Virus record (IMG/VR): IMGVR_UViG_3300008117_000484
Location: 1 to 31,873 of that record
From: a virus
Reading direction: 5' to 3' (one strand)
DNA: 31,873 nucleotides
This document shows, piece by piece, positions 7,303-14,293 of the stretch; the stretch's first letter is position 1, and each line of letters begins with the position of its first letter. The notes under the pieces are model-generated. The model was not told the DNA's origin, searched no databases, and saw nothing but the letters and a program-made list of their open reading frames with translations. The position numbers and the translations under genes were made by a program.

Positions 7303-8052
7303 ATGAATAAATTTATAAAACAAGTAATTGAAGAGAAATTCGCTTCAAAAGCACAACAAAGATATTTTTACGCTCAAGCGGGTAAAGGTGGAAAAAAAGG
7401 GAAACAATGGTCTAAATGGGCCAAAGAGTTTTCTGATAAAACTGATTTTGATAAAATACCAGAAAAAGTAGAAAACGAAGAAACTGAAGTTGATGAAGTG
7501 GTTGACAAAAAAGGAAACATATCCAATAATAAAAAACCTACAAATATTGAAACAAAAGGAGTAACATCAAATAGTACAACTGATGAAGTTGTTAAAACAG
7601 GTAGAGGTGCTATGGGTTCTTACGGAACAACAGGTGTTCAGAATTATAGAAGATATTGGGGTGAGTCTGATATGTCAAAAGCATTAGGTGCTGATGACAC
7701 AATTATGAAAGACGCCGATTATGATGAGGCAAAAAAACATTTCGAAGATGAATTGGGTATTGAAGACCCAAAAGAATTAGAGGACAGATTGGGGCAAATG
7801 GGATATGACAAAAAATTACCAGACGATAAAGTTAGATTAGTTGAGAACCCTAAAAAGTTCATGGAAGAATATATTGAAAGTTTACTAAGAAAAAAGAATG
7901 AAGATTCTGATTTGGTAAAAAAAGATGAAGAAATTGAAGAAGTTGAATTAAATCCGATTGTTAAAAAACAACTTAAATCATTAAAAAATAGTATGAAGAC
8001 CTATGGTTTAAAACCCGACCATATTATGAAAGGATTGAAAGACGATGAATAA
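7303..8052 (+). CDS. Unknown charged protein, possible internal virion protein
   Basis: 249 residues, strongly charged and mostly helical. It starts MNKFIKQVIEEKFASKAQQRYFYAQA. The SKAQQRYFYA core resembles a short motif found near the start of many small phage proteins of unknown function. The first dozen residues (M, aromatic at 4, Ile at 9, Glu at 10-11) resemble the N-terminal capsid-targeting sequence of T4 internal proteins, which is cut by gp21; this parallel is my inference. The middle is low-complexity and hydrophilic, and the C-terminus is Lys/Glu-rich. It is the first gene of the plus-strand operon, behind a TATTTATA box, and its end overlaps the next gene by 8 nt. Confidence 0.7.
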   Translation: MNKFIKQVIEEKFASKAQQRYFYAQAGKGGKKGKQWSKWAKEFSDKTDFDKIPEKVENEETEVDEVVDKKGNISNNKKPTNIETKGVTSNSTTDEVVKTGRGAMGSYGTTGVQNYRRYWGESDMSKALGADDTIMKDADYDEAKKHFEDELGIEDPKELEDRLGQMGYDKKLPDDKVRLVENPKKFMEEYIESLLRKKNEDSDLVKKDEEIEEVELNPIVKKQLKSLKNSMKTYGLKPDHIMKGLKDDE

Positions 8053-8539
8053 AGAATTAAAACATAGGATATTTGATATACCACAAGATATATTAGATAA
8101 GATTAACCATACAGTTGTTGGTCTTAATGGGGAACATGTGAATGGTATCCAAAGAGCAAAAAAACTATTAAACGATAAAAAAGTAAAATACGGACAACTT
8201 AAAAGAATTATTCATGACATACAAAATATGGATAAAATTAATAATAGAGTTAAGTATGACTTGTCTGGTGGTGAGTTAATGGAAAGATGGGCAAAACAAT
8301 TTTTACAAGGGGAAAGAGATTTGATAAGTAATAGAAAAGATAGTAGAAAAAGAGCAGATGATATAGGAGGTTTAACAGGTGATAGAAAAAACAGTCATTT
8401 GAAAAAACACACAAAAAAATTTGGATTTAAAATACCATTAAATTTGGTTAAAAGTAATTCAGATTTAAACTCAATATCATCAATAAAACTAACTGGTTTA
8501 TTTGAACAAGTTAATAGAATTAAAAAATTAATGTTATAA
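8045..8539 (+). CDS. Unknown basic phage protein
   Basis: 164 residues, strongly basic. The N-terminus (KHRIFDIPQDILDKINHTV) and centre (GGELMERWAKQFLQGERD) look well ordered. The C-terminus LFEQVNRIKKLML is a short amphipathic helix that recurs, as LQESLRKIKRLMFS, at the end of the protein two genes downstream (8918-9646) and loosely at the end of the scaffold (26197-27420). I do not recognise a family. The start overlaps the preceding stop (ATGAATAA), and the next ATG follows its stop by one base (TAATATG), so it is translationally coupled on both sides. A virion-associated role is inferred only from operon position. Confidence 0.65.
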   Translation: MNKELKHRIFDIPQDILDKINHTVVGLNGEHVNGIQRAKKLLNDKKVKYGQLKRIIHDIQNMDKINNRVKYDLSGGELMERWAKQFLQGERDLISNRKDSRKRADDIGGLTGDRKNSHLKKHTKKFGFKIPLNLVKSNSDLNSISSIKLTGLFEQVNRIKKLML

Positions 8540-8540
8540 T

Positions 8541-8918
8541 ATGGCAACTCAATTAGAACAATTATCTGAAAAATTCAGAAAAGAACATTTGACACGTAAT
8601 TCATATGATTCAAAGAATTTATATAATTCAAACAACAGAAACGCACAGTCAGATGGTGATGAAAAAGGTAAAGGTGAATTAGACGGTCAAGTAGGTTCAC
8701 TAACAGATGTTCATACAAGAACAGAACTATTGGCTAGAAATAGATTTAATAGTGGTAATCTCTATGGACTTGGTAGTCCTGATGCAATATCTGATGGTGA
8801 TGAAAGAGGTAAAGGAGAAAATAATGGTCAAATAGGTTCTTTAAGTGACATCAACAAAAGAACTGAATTAATTGCATCTAACAAATTTGGTGAGAAAAAA
8901 AGATATCCTGATTTCTAA
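8541..8918 (+). CDS. Small protein made of a tandem duplication
   Basis: 125 residues consisting of two similar units of about 46 residues, each with the order R-N-x-(Y/F), NLY, SDGDE(K/R)GKGE, (D/N)GQ(V/I)GSL, then RTEL. The first unit spans about residues 17-64, the second about 65-112, and a third copy seems to begin at ASNKF. The units are Asp/Gly-rich and probably extended or metal-binding rather than globular. I do not recognise the family. Start and stop are tightly coupled to neighbours (TAATATG upstream, TAATG downstream). Function unknown; possibly a head or neck decoration or internal protein. Confidence 0.65.
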   Translation: MATQLEQLSEKFRKEHLTRNSYDSKNLYNSNNRNAQSDGDEKGKGELDGQVGSLTDVHTRTELLARNRFNSGNLYGLGSPDAISDGDERGKGENNGQIGSLSDINKRTELIASNKFGEKKRYPDF

Positions 8919-9646
8919 TGAGTTTAAATAAAGTCATATTAACAGTTCTTGAAGAACAAAACATACTCAAAACAACAAAAACAAAACCTATTGTTGATGC
9001 AATCAAAAATAGGAAGAAGATTTCATTTTATTATTCAGGACCTAGAAAACCAAAAAAAGATAGTGTAAAACCAGGTAAAAGAATTGATGCTGAAGCTGTC
9101 GCACTTGGATTAAGTAAAAGAGGTAATCTTATTATGAGAGCATATGTTCAACCACCTTCAGTTTCAAAAAAAGGTTTTAATAAAACTGGATGGAGAACTT
9201 TCATTTTATCGAGAATGAGTAATGTTGAAATTAGTGATGAAACATTTGACTCTAAAAGACCACAATATAAAGAGGGTAGTGATAATTCAATGTCAGTTAC
9301 TTATGTAACTTCAGATTGGACTAAACAACCTAAGGTTAAAAAAGAAAAGAAACCGGTTCAACCAACACCAAAACCGACTGAACCGACAGTCACACCTGAA
9401 AAACCAACAACTACAGTTACTAAACCTGAGGTGTCACCTGAACCAGAAAAACAAGAGTTACCACAACCAAAACCTGAGGTTAAACCGGAACCAATTCAAA
9501 AGGAACCTGAAACATCAGAACCTGAAAAGGAAGAATTGCCAGAACCAAAACCTGAGGAAAAACCATCTAAAAATCCTGAAGGTGAGGAAGAAGATAAAAA
9601 TCTACAAGAAAGTTTAAGAAAAATTAAACGTTTAATGTTTTCTTAA
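8918..9646 (+). CDS. WYL-like domain protein with Pro/Glu/Lys-rich tail
   Basis: 242 residues. Residues about 22-135 have the outline of a WYL-type beta domain: IVDAIKNRKKISFYYSG, a central GLSKRGNLIMRAYV strand, then TFILSRMSNVEI and a DETF turn. WYL domains commonly sense nucleic acid or nucleotide ligands in regulators, but no helix-turn-helix is attached here. Residues about 140-225 are a low-complexity P/E/K/T linker. The C-terminus LQESLRKIKRLMFS matches the end of the 8045-8539 protein. The start is a TAATG overlap with the preceding gene. The WYL assignment is by eye and unconfirmed. Position among unknown operon proteins suggests a virion-associated or ejected protein. Confidence 0.6.
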   Translation: MSLNKVILTVLEEQNILKTTKTKPIVDAIKNRKKISFYYSGPRKPKKDSVKPGKRIDAEAVALGLSKRGNLIMRAYVQPPSVSKKGFNKTGWRTFILSRMSNVEISDETFDSKRPQYKEGSDNSMSVTYVTSDWTKQPKVKKEKKPVQPTPKPTEPTVTPEKPTTTVTKPEVSPEPEKQELPQPKPEVKPEPIQKEPETSEPEKEELPEPKPEEKPSKNPEGEEEDKNLQESLRKIKRLMFS

Positions 9647-9668
9647 AATAAATTATATTATAGAAAAA

Positions 9669-9676
9669 TATTTATT
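9669..9676 (+). promoter_or_regulatory. Candidate late promoter box (variant TATTTATT)
   Basis: TATTTATT, one mismatch from consensus, followed by AAC and the ATG at 9680 (3-nt gap). Confidence 0.4.
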
Positions 9677-9679
9677 AAC

Positions 9680-10246
9680 ATGTCACAAGGTAAAGGAACA
9701 ATATCATCAAATGATTTAATGAGTAAATTAGTTCAAGCTAAAAAAGTTATGAATAAAGTTGACGGTGGAAATTATGAAAGAGGTCATATTGATGAATCAA
9801 TTTTGCTATCAGATCCCGCTGAATTAATTAATTCTGAAACCCCACAACAATCACCAACAAGAGTTGCAGGTGCACCATCGGTTGATAAAATACAAAATTC
9901 AAAACTACCTGATGCAATTAAAAAAGCAATGATGGAAAATCCTATTCCACAGATTTCACTTAACGATAGTTTAGATATGGACTTCGTAAAAGGTGCCAAA
10001 AGATTGATGGAACAAGAAGGTGTACAGACAAAAAAATCACAACCTCAAAGACAAGTAGTTAATTCGAATATAGATATGAATGCAATTGCGGTTCTTATTG
10101 AAAACACAGTAAGAAAAGTTATGGATGAAAAATTAAATCAAATTTTAACCGCACAACAAACACAATCTATCAACGAAAATTTAGTTTTAAAAGTTGGTGA
10201 TTCTGTTTTCAAAGGAAAAATTACAGGAGTAAATAAATCAAAGTAA
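9680..10246 (+). CDS. Unknown phage protein
   Basis: 188 residues, no recognised family. It begins with a polar Ser/Gln/Lys stretch, has a Pro-rich centre, a helical segment with FVKGAKRLMEQEG that echoes the RIKKLM-type ends of the two proteins before it, a second helix (IAVLIENTVRKVMDEKLNQIL), and a C-terminal beta-like LVLKVGDSVFKGKITGV. A TATTTATT box ends 3 nt before the ATG. It is the last of five consecutive unknown genes before the first glycosyltransferase. A structural or internal head role is possible but unproven. Confidence 0.6.
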   Translation: MSQGKGTISSNDLMSKLVQAKKVMNKVDGGNYERGHIDESILLSDPAELINSETPQQSPTRVAGAPSVDKIQNSKLPDAIKKAMMENPIPQISLNDSLDMDFVKGAKRLMEQEGVQTKKSQPQRQVVNSNIDMNAIAVLIENTVRKVMDEKLNQILTAQQTQSINENLVLKVGDSVFKGKITGVNKSK

Positions 10247-10270
10247 TTTTGTTTTTTCGATTTTATTCGT

Positions 10271-10278
10271 TATATTAT
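10271..10278 (+). promoter_or_regulatory. Possible host-type promoter upstream of glycosyltransferase
   Basis: TTTG at 10248-10251, 19 nt, then TATATTAT at 10271-10278, a partial match to the Bacteroidota -33/-7 pattern (TTTG, TAnnTTTG). The 53-nt gap has no TATTTATA box. Weak evidence. Confidence 0.3.
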
Positions 10279-10299
10279 AACATATAATAGTAATGTTTA

Positions 10300-11523
10300 A
10301 TGTCGAAAATTAAAATTTTAGCAATTCCATCAGATAAACACGGTGTGGGTAAGTTTAGAATGATGGACCCATATAAATTCATTGGTGAAAAGTATACAGA
10401 TGATATTCATGTTGATATTACGTTCAACGCAGATAACAGAGATGATTATTTTTTAAATTACGATGTTGTTGTTTTCCACACATTTATACATCAATTAGAT
10501 CACGATACTAATGTTAATAGAGTTAAATGGTTGAAATCCAAAGGAATAAAAGTTGTCATGGACATCGATGACTTATGGATGGTAGACCAAAGGCACCCAA
10601 TGTTTCATCAAATAAAAAATTCTAAAGTTGGTGAAATGAAGGTTGAGTTATTAAAACTTGTTGACTACGTTACGACTACAACACCGATTTTTGCTGACAC
10701 AATTAAAAGCAGATTAGGTGTTAAAAATGTTTTGGTTTTCCCAAACGCAGTTAATGAAGATGAACCACAATTTAAAATTAACCCGATTAAATCTGAAAAA
10801 GTAAGATTTGGGTGGCTAGGTGGTTCTTCTCACTTATATGATTTAGAATTGATGCAAAATGGAATATCATCAATTCATAATTCATTCAAAGATAAAGTTC
10901 AATTTGTTTTATGTGGATTTGATTTAAGAGGTACTGTAACCGAAATTGATACCAACACAAAACAACAAAGACAAAGACCAATTCAACCGTTAGAAACTGT
11001 TTGGTATAAATATGAAAGATTTTTTACTGATGATTATAAATCATTATCTCCTCAGTACAAAGAATATCTACATATGTTTCTTGAAACTCCACCATTTAAT
11101 GATGAAAATGAACCGTATAGAAGAAGATGGACACGTGAAGTTAATTCATACGCGACTAATTACAATTATTTCGATATATCATTAGCACCTTTAGTTGAAT
11201 CTATGTTTAATGCCAATAAATCTCAATTAAAAGTAATTGAGGCGGGTTTTCACAAAAAGGCAATTATTGCAAGTGAAACTGACCCTTATACATTAGATTT
11301 AATTTCCGCCGTTGATGAAGGTAAATTTAATGATAAAGGAAATTCGTTATTAGTGGGAACAAAAAAGAATCATAAGGATTGGGCAAAACATATGAAACGT
11401 TTAATAGAAAATCCTAATATGATTGAAGATTTGGGTAATAGATTATATGAAACAGTTAAAGACAAGTATTCATTAAAAAAAGTCTGTAAAGATAGAATAG
11501 AATTTTTTAAAACAATAAAATAG
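10300..11523 (+). CDS. GT-B fold glycosyltransferase (family 4-like)
   Basis: 407 residues, laid out like a GT-B enzyme. The N-terminal Rossmann half starts KIKILAIPSDKHGVGKFRM and contains DYDVVVFHTF and VVMDIDDLW (about 84-93). The C-terminal half starts VRFGWLGGSSHLYDLELM (about 168) and ends with the sugar-nucleotide region LKVIEAGFHKKAIIASE. It should move a sugar from an activated nucleotide donor to a phage or host acceptor; donor and acceptor cannot be read from sequence. DIDDLW stretches of this kind are common in glycosyltransferase-like phage genes. It is the first of three glycosyltransferases in this operon. The gap before it lacks the late box but has a weak host-type box. Confidence 0.75.
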   Translation: MSKIKILAIPSDKHGVGKFRMMDPYKFIGEKYTDDIHVDITFNADNRDDYFLNYDVVVFHTFIHQLDHDTNVNRVKWLKSKGIKVVMDIDDLWMVDQRHPMFHQIKNSKVGEMKVELLKLVDYVTTTTPIFADTIKSRLGVKNVLVFPNAVNEDEPQFKINPIKSEKVRFGWLGGSSHLYDLELMQNGISSIHNSFKDKVQFVLCGFDLRGTVTEIDTNTKQQRQRPIQPLETVWYKYERFFTDDYKSLSPQYKEYLHMFLETPPFNDENEPYRRRWTREVNSYATNYNYFDISLAPLVESMFNANKSQLKVIEAGFHKKAIIASETDPYTLDLISAVDEGKFNDKGNSLLVGTKKNHKDWAKHMKRLIENPNMIEDLGNRLYETVKDKYSLKKVCKDRIEFFKTIK

Positions 11524-11529
11524 AACAAC

Positions 11530-11766
11530 ATGTATTATTTAGTAACAATCGGTTATGAAACCGAACAAATGGACAGAGAAGGTAACCCACGTATCAAAAA
11601 AGTAAAGTACGTACTTCAAGCAGAATCAGTAGAAGAAGCGACTATTGTTGCGGCTAATTATCGTTCAGGTGATATTAGAGGTAGTGAAAGTTTAAGTGTC
11701 GTTAAAATGCCAATTGAATGTGTTATTGACGAAAAAAACACGCCAGAATATTACAAGAAAAAATAA
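11530..11766 (+). CDS. Small DUF4494-like protein
   Basis: 78 residues. The pattern YYLVTIGYETEQ, then a Lys-rich turn, then YVLQAESVEEA, matches in outline the short DUF4494 proteins of Bacteroidota and their phages (beta strands, a helix with the shared V-x-S-x-x-E-A-x segment, then another strand). The family name is from memory and untested. The function of that family is unknown. It starts 6 nt after the glycosyltransferase stop and so should be cotranscribed with it. Confidence 0.6.
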   Translation: MYYLVTIGYETEQMDREGNPRIKKVKYVLQAESVEEATIVAANYRSGDIRGSESLSVVKMPIECVIDEKNTPEYYKKK

Positions 11767-11784
11767 CAATTAAAACACCAATTG

Positions 11785-12003
11785 ATGGAATTCTATAGTC
11801 GTGAAATTCAAATTATGCGTCAATCACAAAGCAAAATGGCTTTGGAATATGTTCAATCAGTTGGTGTTAATGTTACTGTTGAAGAATTAGTTAGAATTAC
11901 AGATTTATTTGTAGAAATTTGTTTAAGACCACAAGATGATGACCTTAAGAAAAGAATTAAGGCACTTGATAAATGGATAGAAGAAAAAAAGAAAAATGGA
12001 TAA
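11785..12003 (+). CDS. Small helical protein of unknown function
   Basis: 72 residues from the ATG at 11785; an in-frame TTG three bases earlier is less likely. The product is helical with an amphipathic centre (VNVTVEELVRITDLFVEICL) and a Lys-rich C-terminus (DKWIEEKKKNG). Its stop lies inside the dUTPase gene (8-nt overlap, ATGGATAA), so translation is probably coupled to dUTPase. No family recognised. Confidence 0.55.
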   Translation: MEFYSREIQIMRQSQSKMALEYVQSVGVNVTVEELVRITDLFVEICLRPQDDDLKKRIKALDKWIEEKKKNG

Positions 12004-12610
12004 GAAAGAAGCTGAAGAATATTTGAAAAAATTACAAGATTTTGAAAAGGCAATAAATTCTGAGGATGAAGAAAATCTTGATATTAATTTCATTGATGAA
12101 ATTGAAACCTTATTAAGTAAATTAGATAAAGAAATTACCACAGATTCATTTGCAGTAAAAGAACAAACCGAATTTGATTTTAGTGTTAAAGTTAAAGTAA
12201 AAAAATTACACGAAAATGCGGTTATACCATCATATTCAAAAGTTGGAGATGCTGGTATGGACTTGACCATCACACAAATTATTGAAAACACATCATTTAG
12301 TGTTTCATATGGATTTGGAATTGCCATGGAAATACCCAAAAATTATGTGGGTTTAGTTTTTCCACGTTCTTCAGTTAGAAATCAAGAATTAATATTATCA
12401 AATTGTGTGGGTGTTATTGACAGTGGATACAGGGGTGAATTACAAGCAACGTTTAAAAAAACAAATGGTTTAGATAGTTTAAAATATAATGTTGGGGATA
12501 GAGGGGCACAGATTATAATCCTACCTTACCCTCAAGTAAAAATGGTTGAATCTGAAGATTTATCCGATTCAGAAAGAGGTGAGGGTGGATTTGGAAGTAC
12601 AGGGAAATAG
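11996..12610 (+). CDS. dut: dUTP diphosphatase (trimeric type)
   Basis: 204 residues. All five trimeric dUTPase motifs are present in order: motif 1 AGMDL (86-90), motif 2 PRSS (123-126), motif 3 GVIDSGYRGEL (139-149, with the catalytic Asp and substrate-stacking Tyr), motif 4 GDRGAQIIILP (167-177), and the C-terminal arm motif 5 RGEGGFGSTGK (194-204). It hydrolyses dUTP to dUMP and pyrophosphate, keeping uracil out of phage DNA and supplying dUMP. The first 60 or so residues are an acidic helical extension not found in typical enzymes of about 150 residues. It works with the dCMP deaminase at 23596-23999, which also makes dUMP. Confidence 0.93.
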   Translation: MDKKEAEEYLKKLQDFEKAINSEDEENLDINFIDEIETLLSKLDKEITTDSFAVKEQTEFDFSVKVKVKKLHENAVIPSYSKVGDAGMDLTITQIIENTSFSVSYGFGIAMEIPKNYVGLVFPRSSVRNQELILSNCVGVIDSGYRGELQATFKKTNGLDSLKYNVGDRGAQIIILPYPQVKMVESEDLSDSERGEGGFGSTGK

Positions 12611-12614
12611 GATA

Positions 12615-12622
12615 TATTTATA
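12615..12622 (+). promoter_or_regulatory. Candidate late promoter box TATTTATA
   Basis: Exact TATTTATA 5 nt after the dUTPase stop and 31 nt before the TTG start of phoH. Confidence 0.5.
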
Positions 12623-12653
12623 AACAATAAACCAATAATTAAAACGTAGAATT

Positions 12654-13385
12654 TTGGCGTTAAAACAGAAAAGTAGAAGAGAACAACCAACCACCGTATT
12701 ATTTGAAGAAAAGAAAATATCACATAAGGATAAGATTAGACAAATAATCAAACGTCCTAAAGAAAAATTCCTAACCAAAAACCAAGAAGAGTATTGGAAA
12801 ATACTCGGAGAAAATCAAATCACATTATGTTTTGGACCTGCGGGTGTAGGTAAATCTTATATTGCAATGAAAAGAGCGGTAGATTTACTTTGGGACGATT
12901 CTAACAAATATGAGAAGATTATTATAGTTAGACCCGCAGTTGAGGCAGAAGAAAAATTAGGTTCATTACCTGGTGGTTTGGAAGAAAAATTAGACCCATA
13001 CATTTACCCATCATATTATCTATTAAATAAGATTATTGGTAAAGACGCACGTGAAACTTTGAAGGATCAAGGTTATATTGAAGTTGCTGCTCTTGCTTAC
13101 ATGAGAGGTTGGAACGTCGATAATACTATTTTAGTTTTTGAAGAAGCACAGAATGCGACCCCTGCACAAATAAAGTTATTATTAACTCGTATTGGATTTA
13201 ACTCCAAATTCTTTTTATCTGGCGACTTAGAACAATCAGATAAATTCAAAGACAAAACTAAATCCGGTTTATATGACGCCAAAAAAAGATTAGAAGGTGT
13301 TAATGGAATTGGTGTATTTGAATTTGGTAGTCAAGATATTGTACGTAATCCAATTATTGGTGAAATACTTAACAGATACGATTAA
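12654..13385 (+). CDS. phoH: PhoH-like ATPase
   Basis: 243 residues. Walker A is GPAGVGKS (61-68), Walker B is TILVFEEAQ (158-166), and the PhoH-type sensor stretch is TRIGFNSKFFLSGDLEQSD (178-196). PhoH-like P-loop ATPases are frequent in marine and gut phages; proposed roles in RNA metabolism are not settled. The start is set by a stop at 12636-12638 and the absence of ATG before the Walker A region. TTG at 12654 is the only ordinary start codon that keeps the N-terminus. It probably has its own late-type transcript because a TATTTATA box lies 31 nt upstream. Confidence 0.9.
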   Translation: MALKQKSRREQPTTVLFEEKKISHKDKIRQIIKRPKEKFLTKNQEEYWKILGENQITLCFGPAGVGKSYIAMKRAVDLLWDDSNKYEKIIIVRPAVEAEEKLGSLPGGLEEKLDPYIYPSYYLLNKIIGKDARETLKDQGYIEVAALAYMRGWNVDNTILVFEEAQNATPAQIKLLLTRIGFNSKFFLSGDLEQSDKFKDKTKSGLYDAKKRLEGVNGIGVFEFGSQDIVRNPIIGEILNRYD

Positions 13386-13424
13386 TAAATAATTTTTATT
13401 CTTTACTTATACTTCATTCTATAT

Positions 13425-13432
13425 TATATTTT
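13425..13432 (+). promoter_or_regulatory. Possible host-type -7 box, leaderless spacing
   Basis: TATATTTT, one mismatch from TAnnTTTG, followed by CTGA and the ATG at 13437. No good TTTG at the expected -33 distance. Weak evidence. Confidence 0.3.
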
Positions 13433-13436
13433 CTGA

Positions 13437-14087
13437 ATGGAAATATACATTAGTATAGATGGTGTTATAAGAAATACAATTCAAAAATTCGATTACCATT
13501 ACAACGACGCTTATTTAGCTTCTGAATTTGAAAACGAGAATAATTTTGAGTATGGTGTTATCGAACCAATCTATAACAATAATTTATTAACTTCTTATAA
13601 GTTTCAATCTAAAGAAGAATTTGAATATTTTTTATTCATTGAATATCCAATTGAAATATTTGGTCATGCGGGTTTAAGTTATTCAACCACATTTACCGAT
13701 TTAAACAAAATGATTTACGATAATCCTGAACATAATTTTACTTTAATCGGATGTGATGAATTGGGTAAATCAAAACCTGCAACACTTTTCTTCTTATCTA
13801 AAAATGGTTTTTTAGGTAATAATATAAAATTTATTAAATCTGAAGACGTTTTAGATAATTGGAATCAATGTGATGTTTGGATTACAGACAACGAAAAAAT
13901 TATAAATTCTTGTCCCGAAAATAAAAATGTTATAAAATTCAAAACGTCTTATAATCAATACTTTACTTATAAAAAAGAAATAACTAAATTAACAGAAATA
14001 AACGAACCATGGTTGAAATCTACGGAAAAGAATATTACATCGACATCGATGGAATTACCGAAAAGTGTAGAACAGGAAATCAAATAA
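13437..14087 (+). CDS. HAD-like protein with altered catalytic motif
   Basis: 216 residues. The N-terminus MEIYISIDGVIRN has the shape of HAD motif I (DxDG[V/T]), but the first Asp, the usual nucleophile, is Ser. A mid-protein strand, FTLIGCDELG, sits where motif II is expected, and QCDVWITDNEKII resembles the acidic motif IV. I therefore read it as a degenerate HAD-fold protein that may bind rather than hydrolyse a phosphorylated ligand. This is tentative. It is the first gene after PhoH. Its last 79 nt overlap the next gene in another frame, a long overlap for this compact operon. Function unknown. Confidence 0.55.
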   Translation: MEIYISIDGVIRNTIQKFDYHYNDAYLASEFENENNFEYGVIEPIYNNNLLTSYKFQSKEEFEYFLFIEYPIEIFGHAGLSYSTTFTDLNKMIYDNPEHNFTLIGCDELGKSKPATLFFLSKNGFLGNNIKFIKSEDVLDNWNQCDVWITDNEKIINSCPENKNVIKFKTSYNQYFTYKKEITKLTEINEPWLKSTEKNITSTSMELPKSVEQEIK

Positions 14088-14293
14088 AAGATGAAGATGG
14101 TCAGGACGTGACCGAAGTTAATATCTTTAAATATGAAGTAATAAAAATGTGTTTAGATAGAATTCTTGGAGAATTTGAAGAACAAGATGAAAATTTAGGA
14201 GTTTTTACTTCTAAAAATACTAGTATCTCATTTAAAATTGCTTTTAATACATTAGTTAAAAATCAAATATTAATAGAAGAAGATGAACAATAA
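14009..14293 (+). CDS. Small unknown protein
   Basis: 94 residues: VEIYGKEYYIDIDGITEKC followed by an acidic, helical C-terminal two-thirds ending in ILIEEDEQ. No family recognised. The ATG at 14009 lies 79 nt inside the preceding gene. I keep it because YYIDIDGI looks structured and no other start lies between 14009 and the helical part. Its stop overlaps the next start by 11 nt (ATGAACAATAA), the same junction used between 14283-15347 and 15337-16125. Confidence 0.6.
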   Translation: MVEIYGKEYYIDIDGITEKCRTGNQIKDEDGQDVTEVNIFKYEVIKMCLDRILGEFEEQDENLGVFTSKNTSISFKIAFNTLVKNQILIEEDEQ

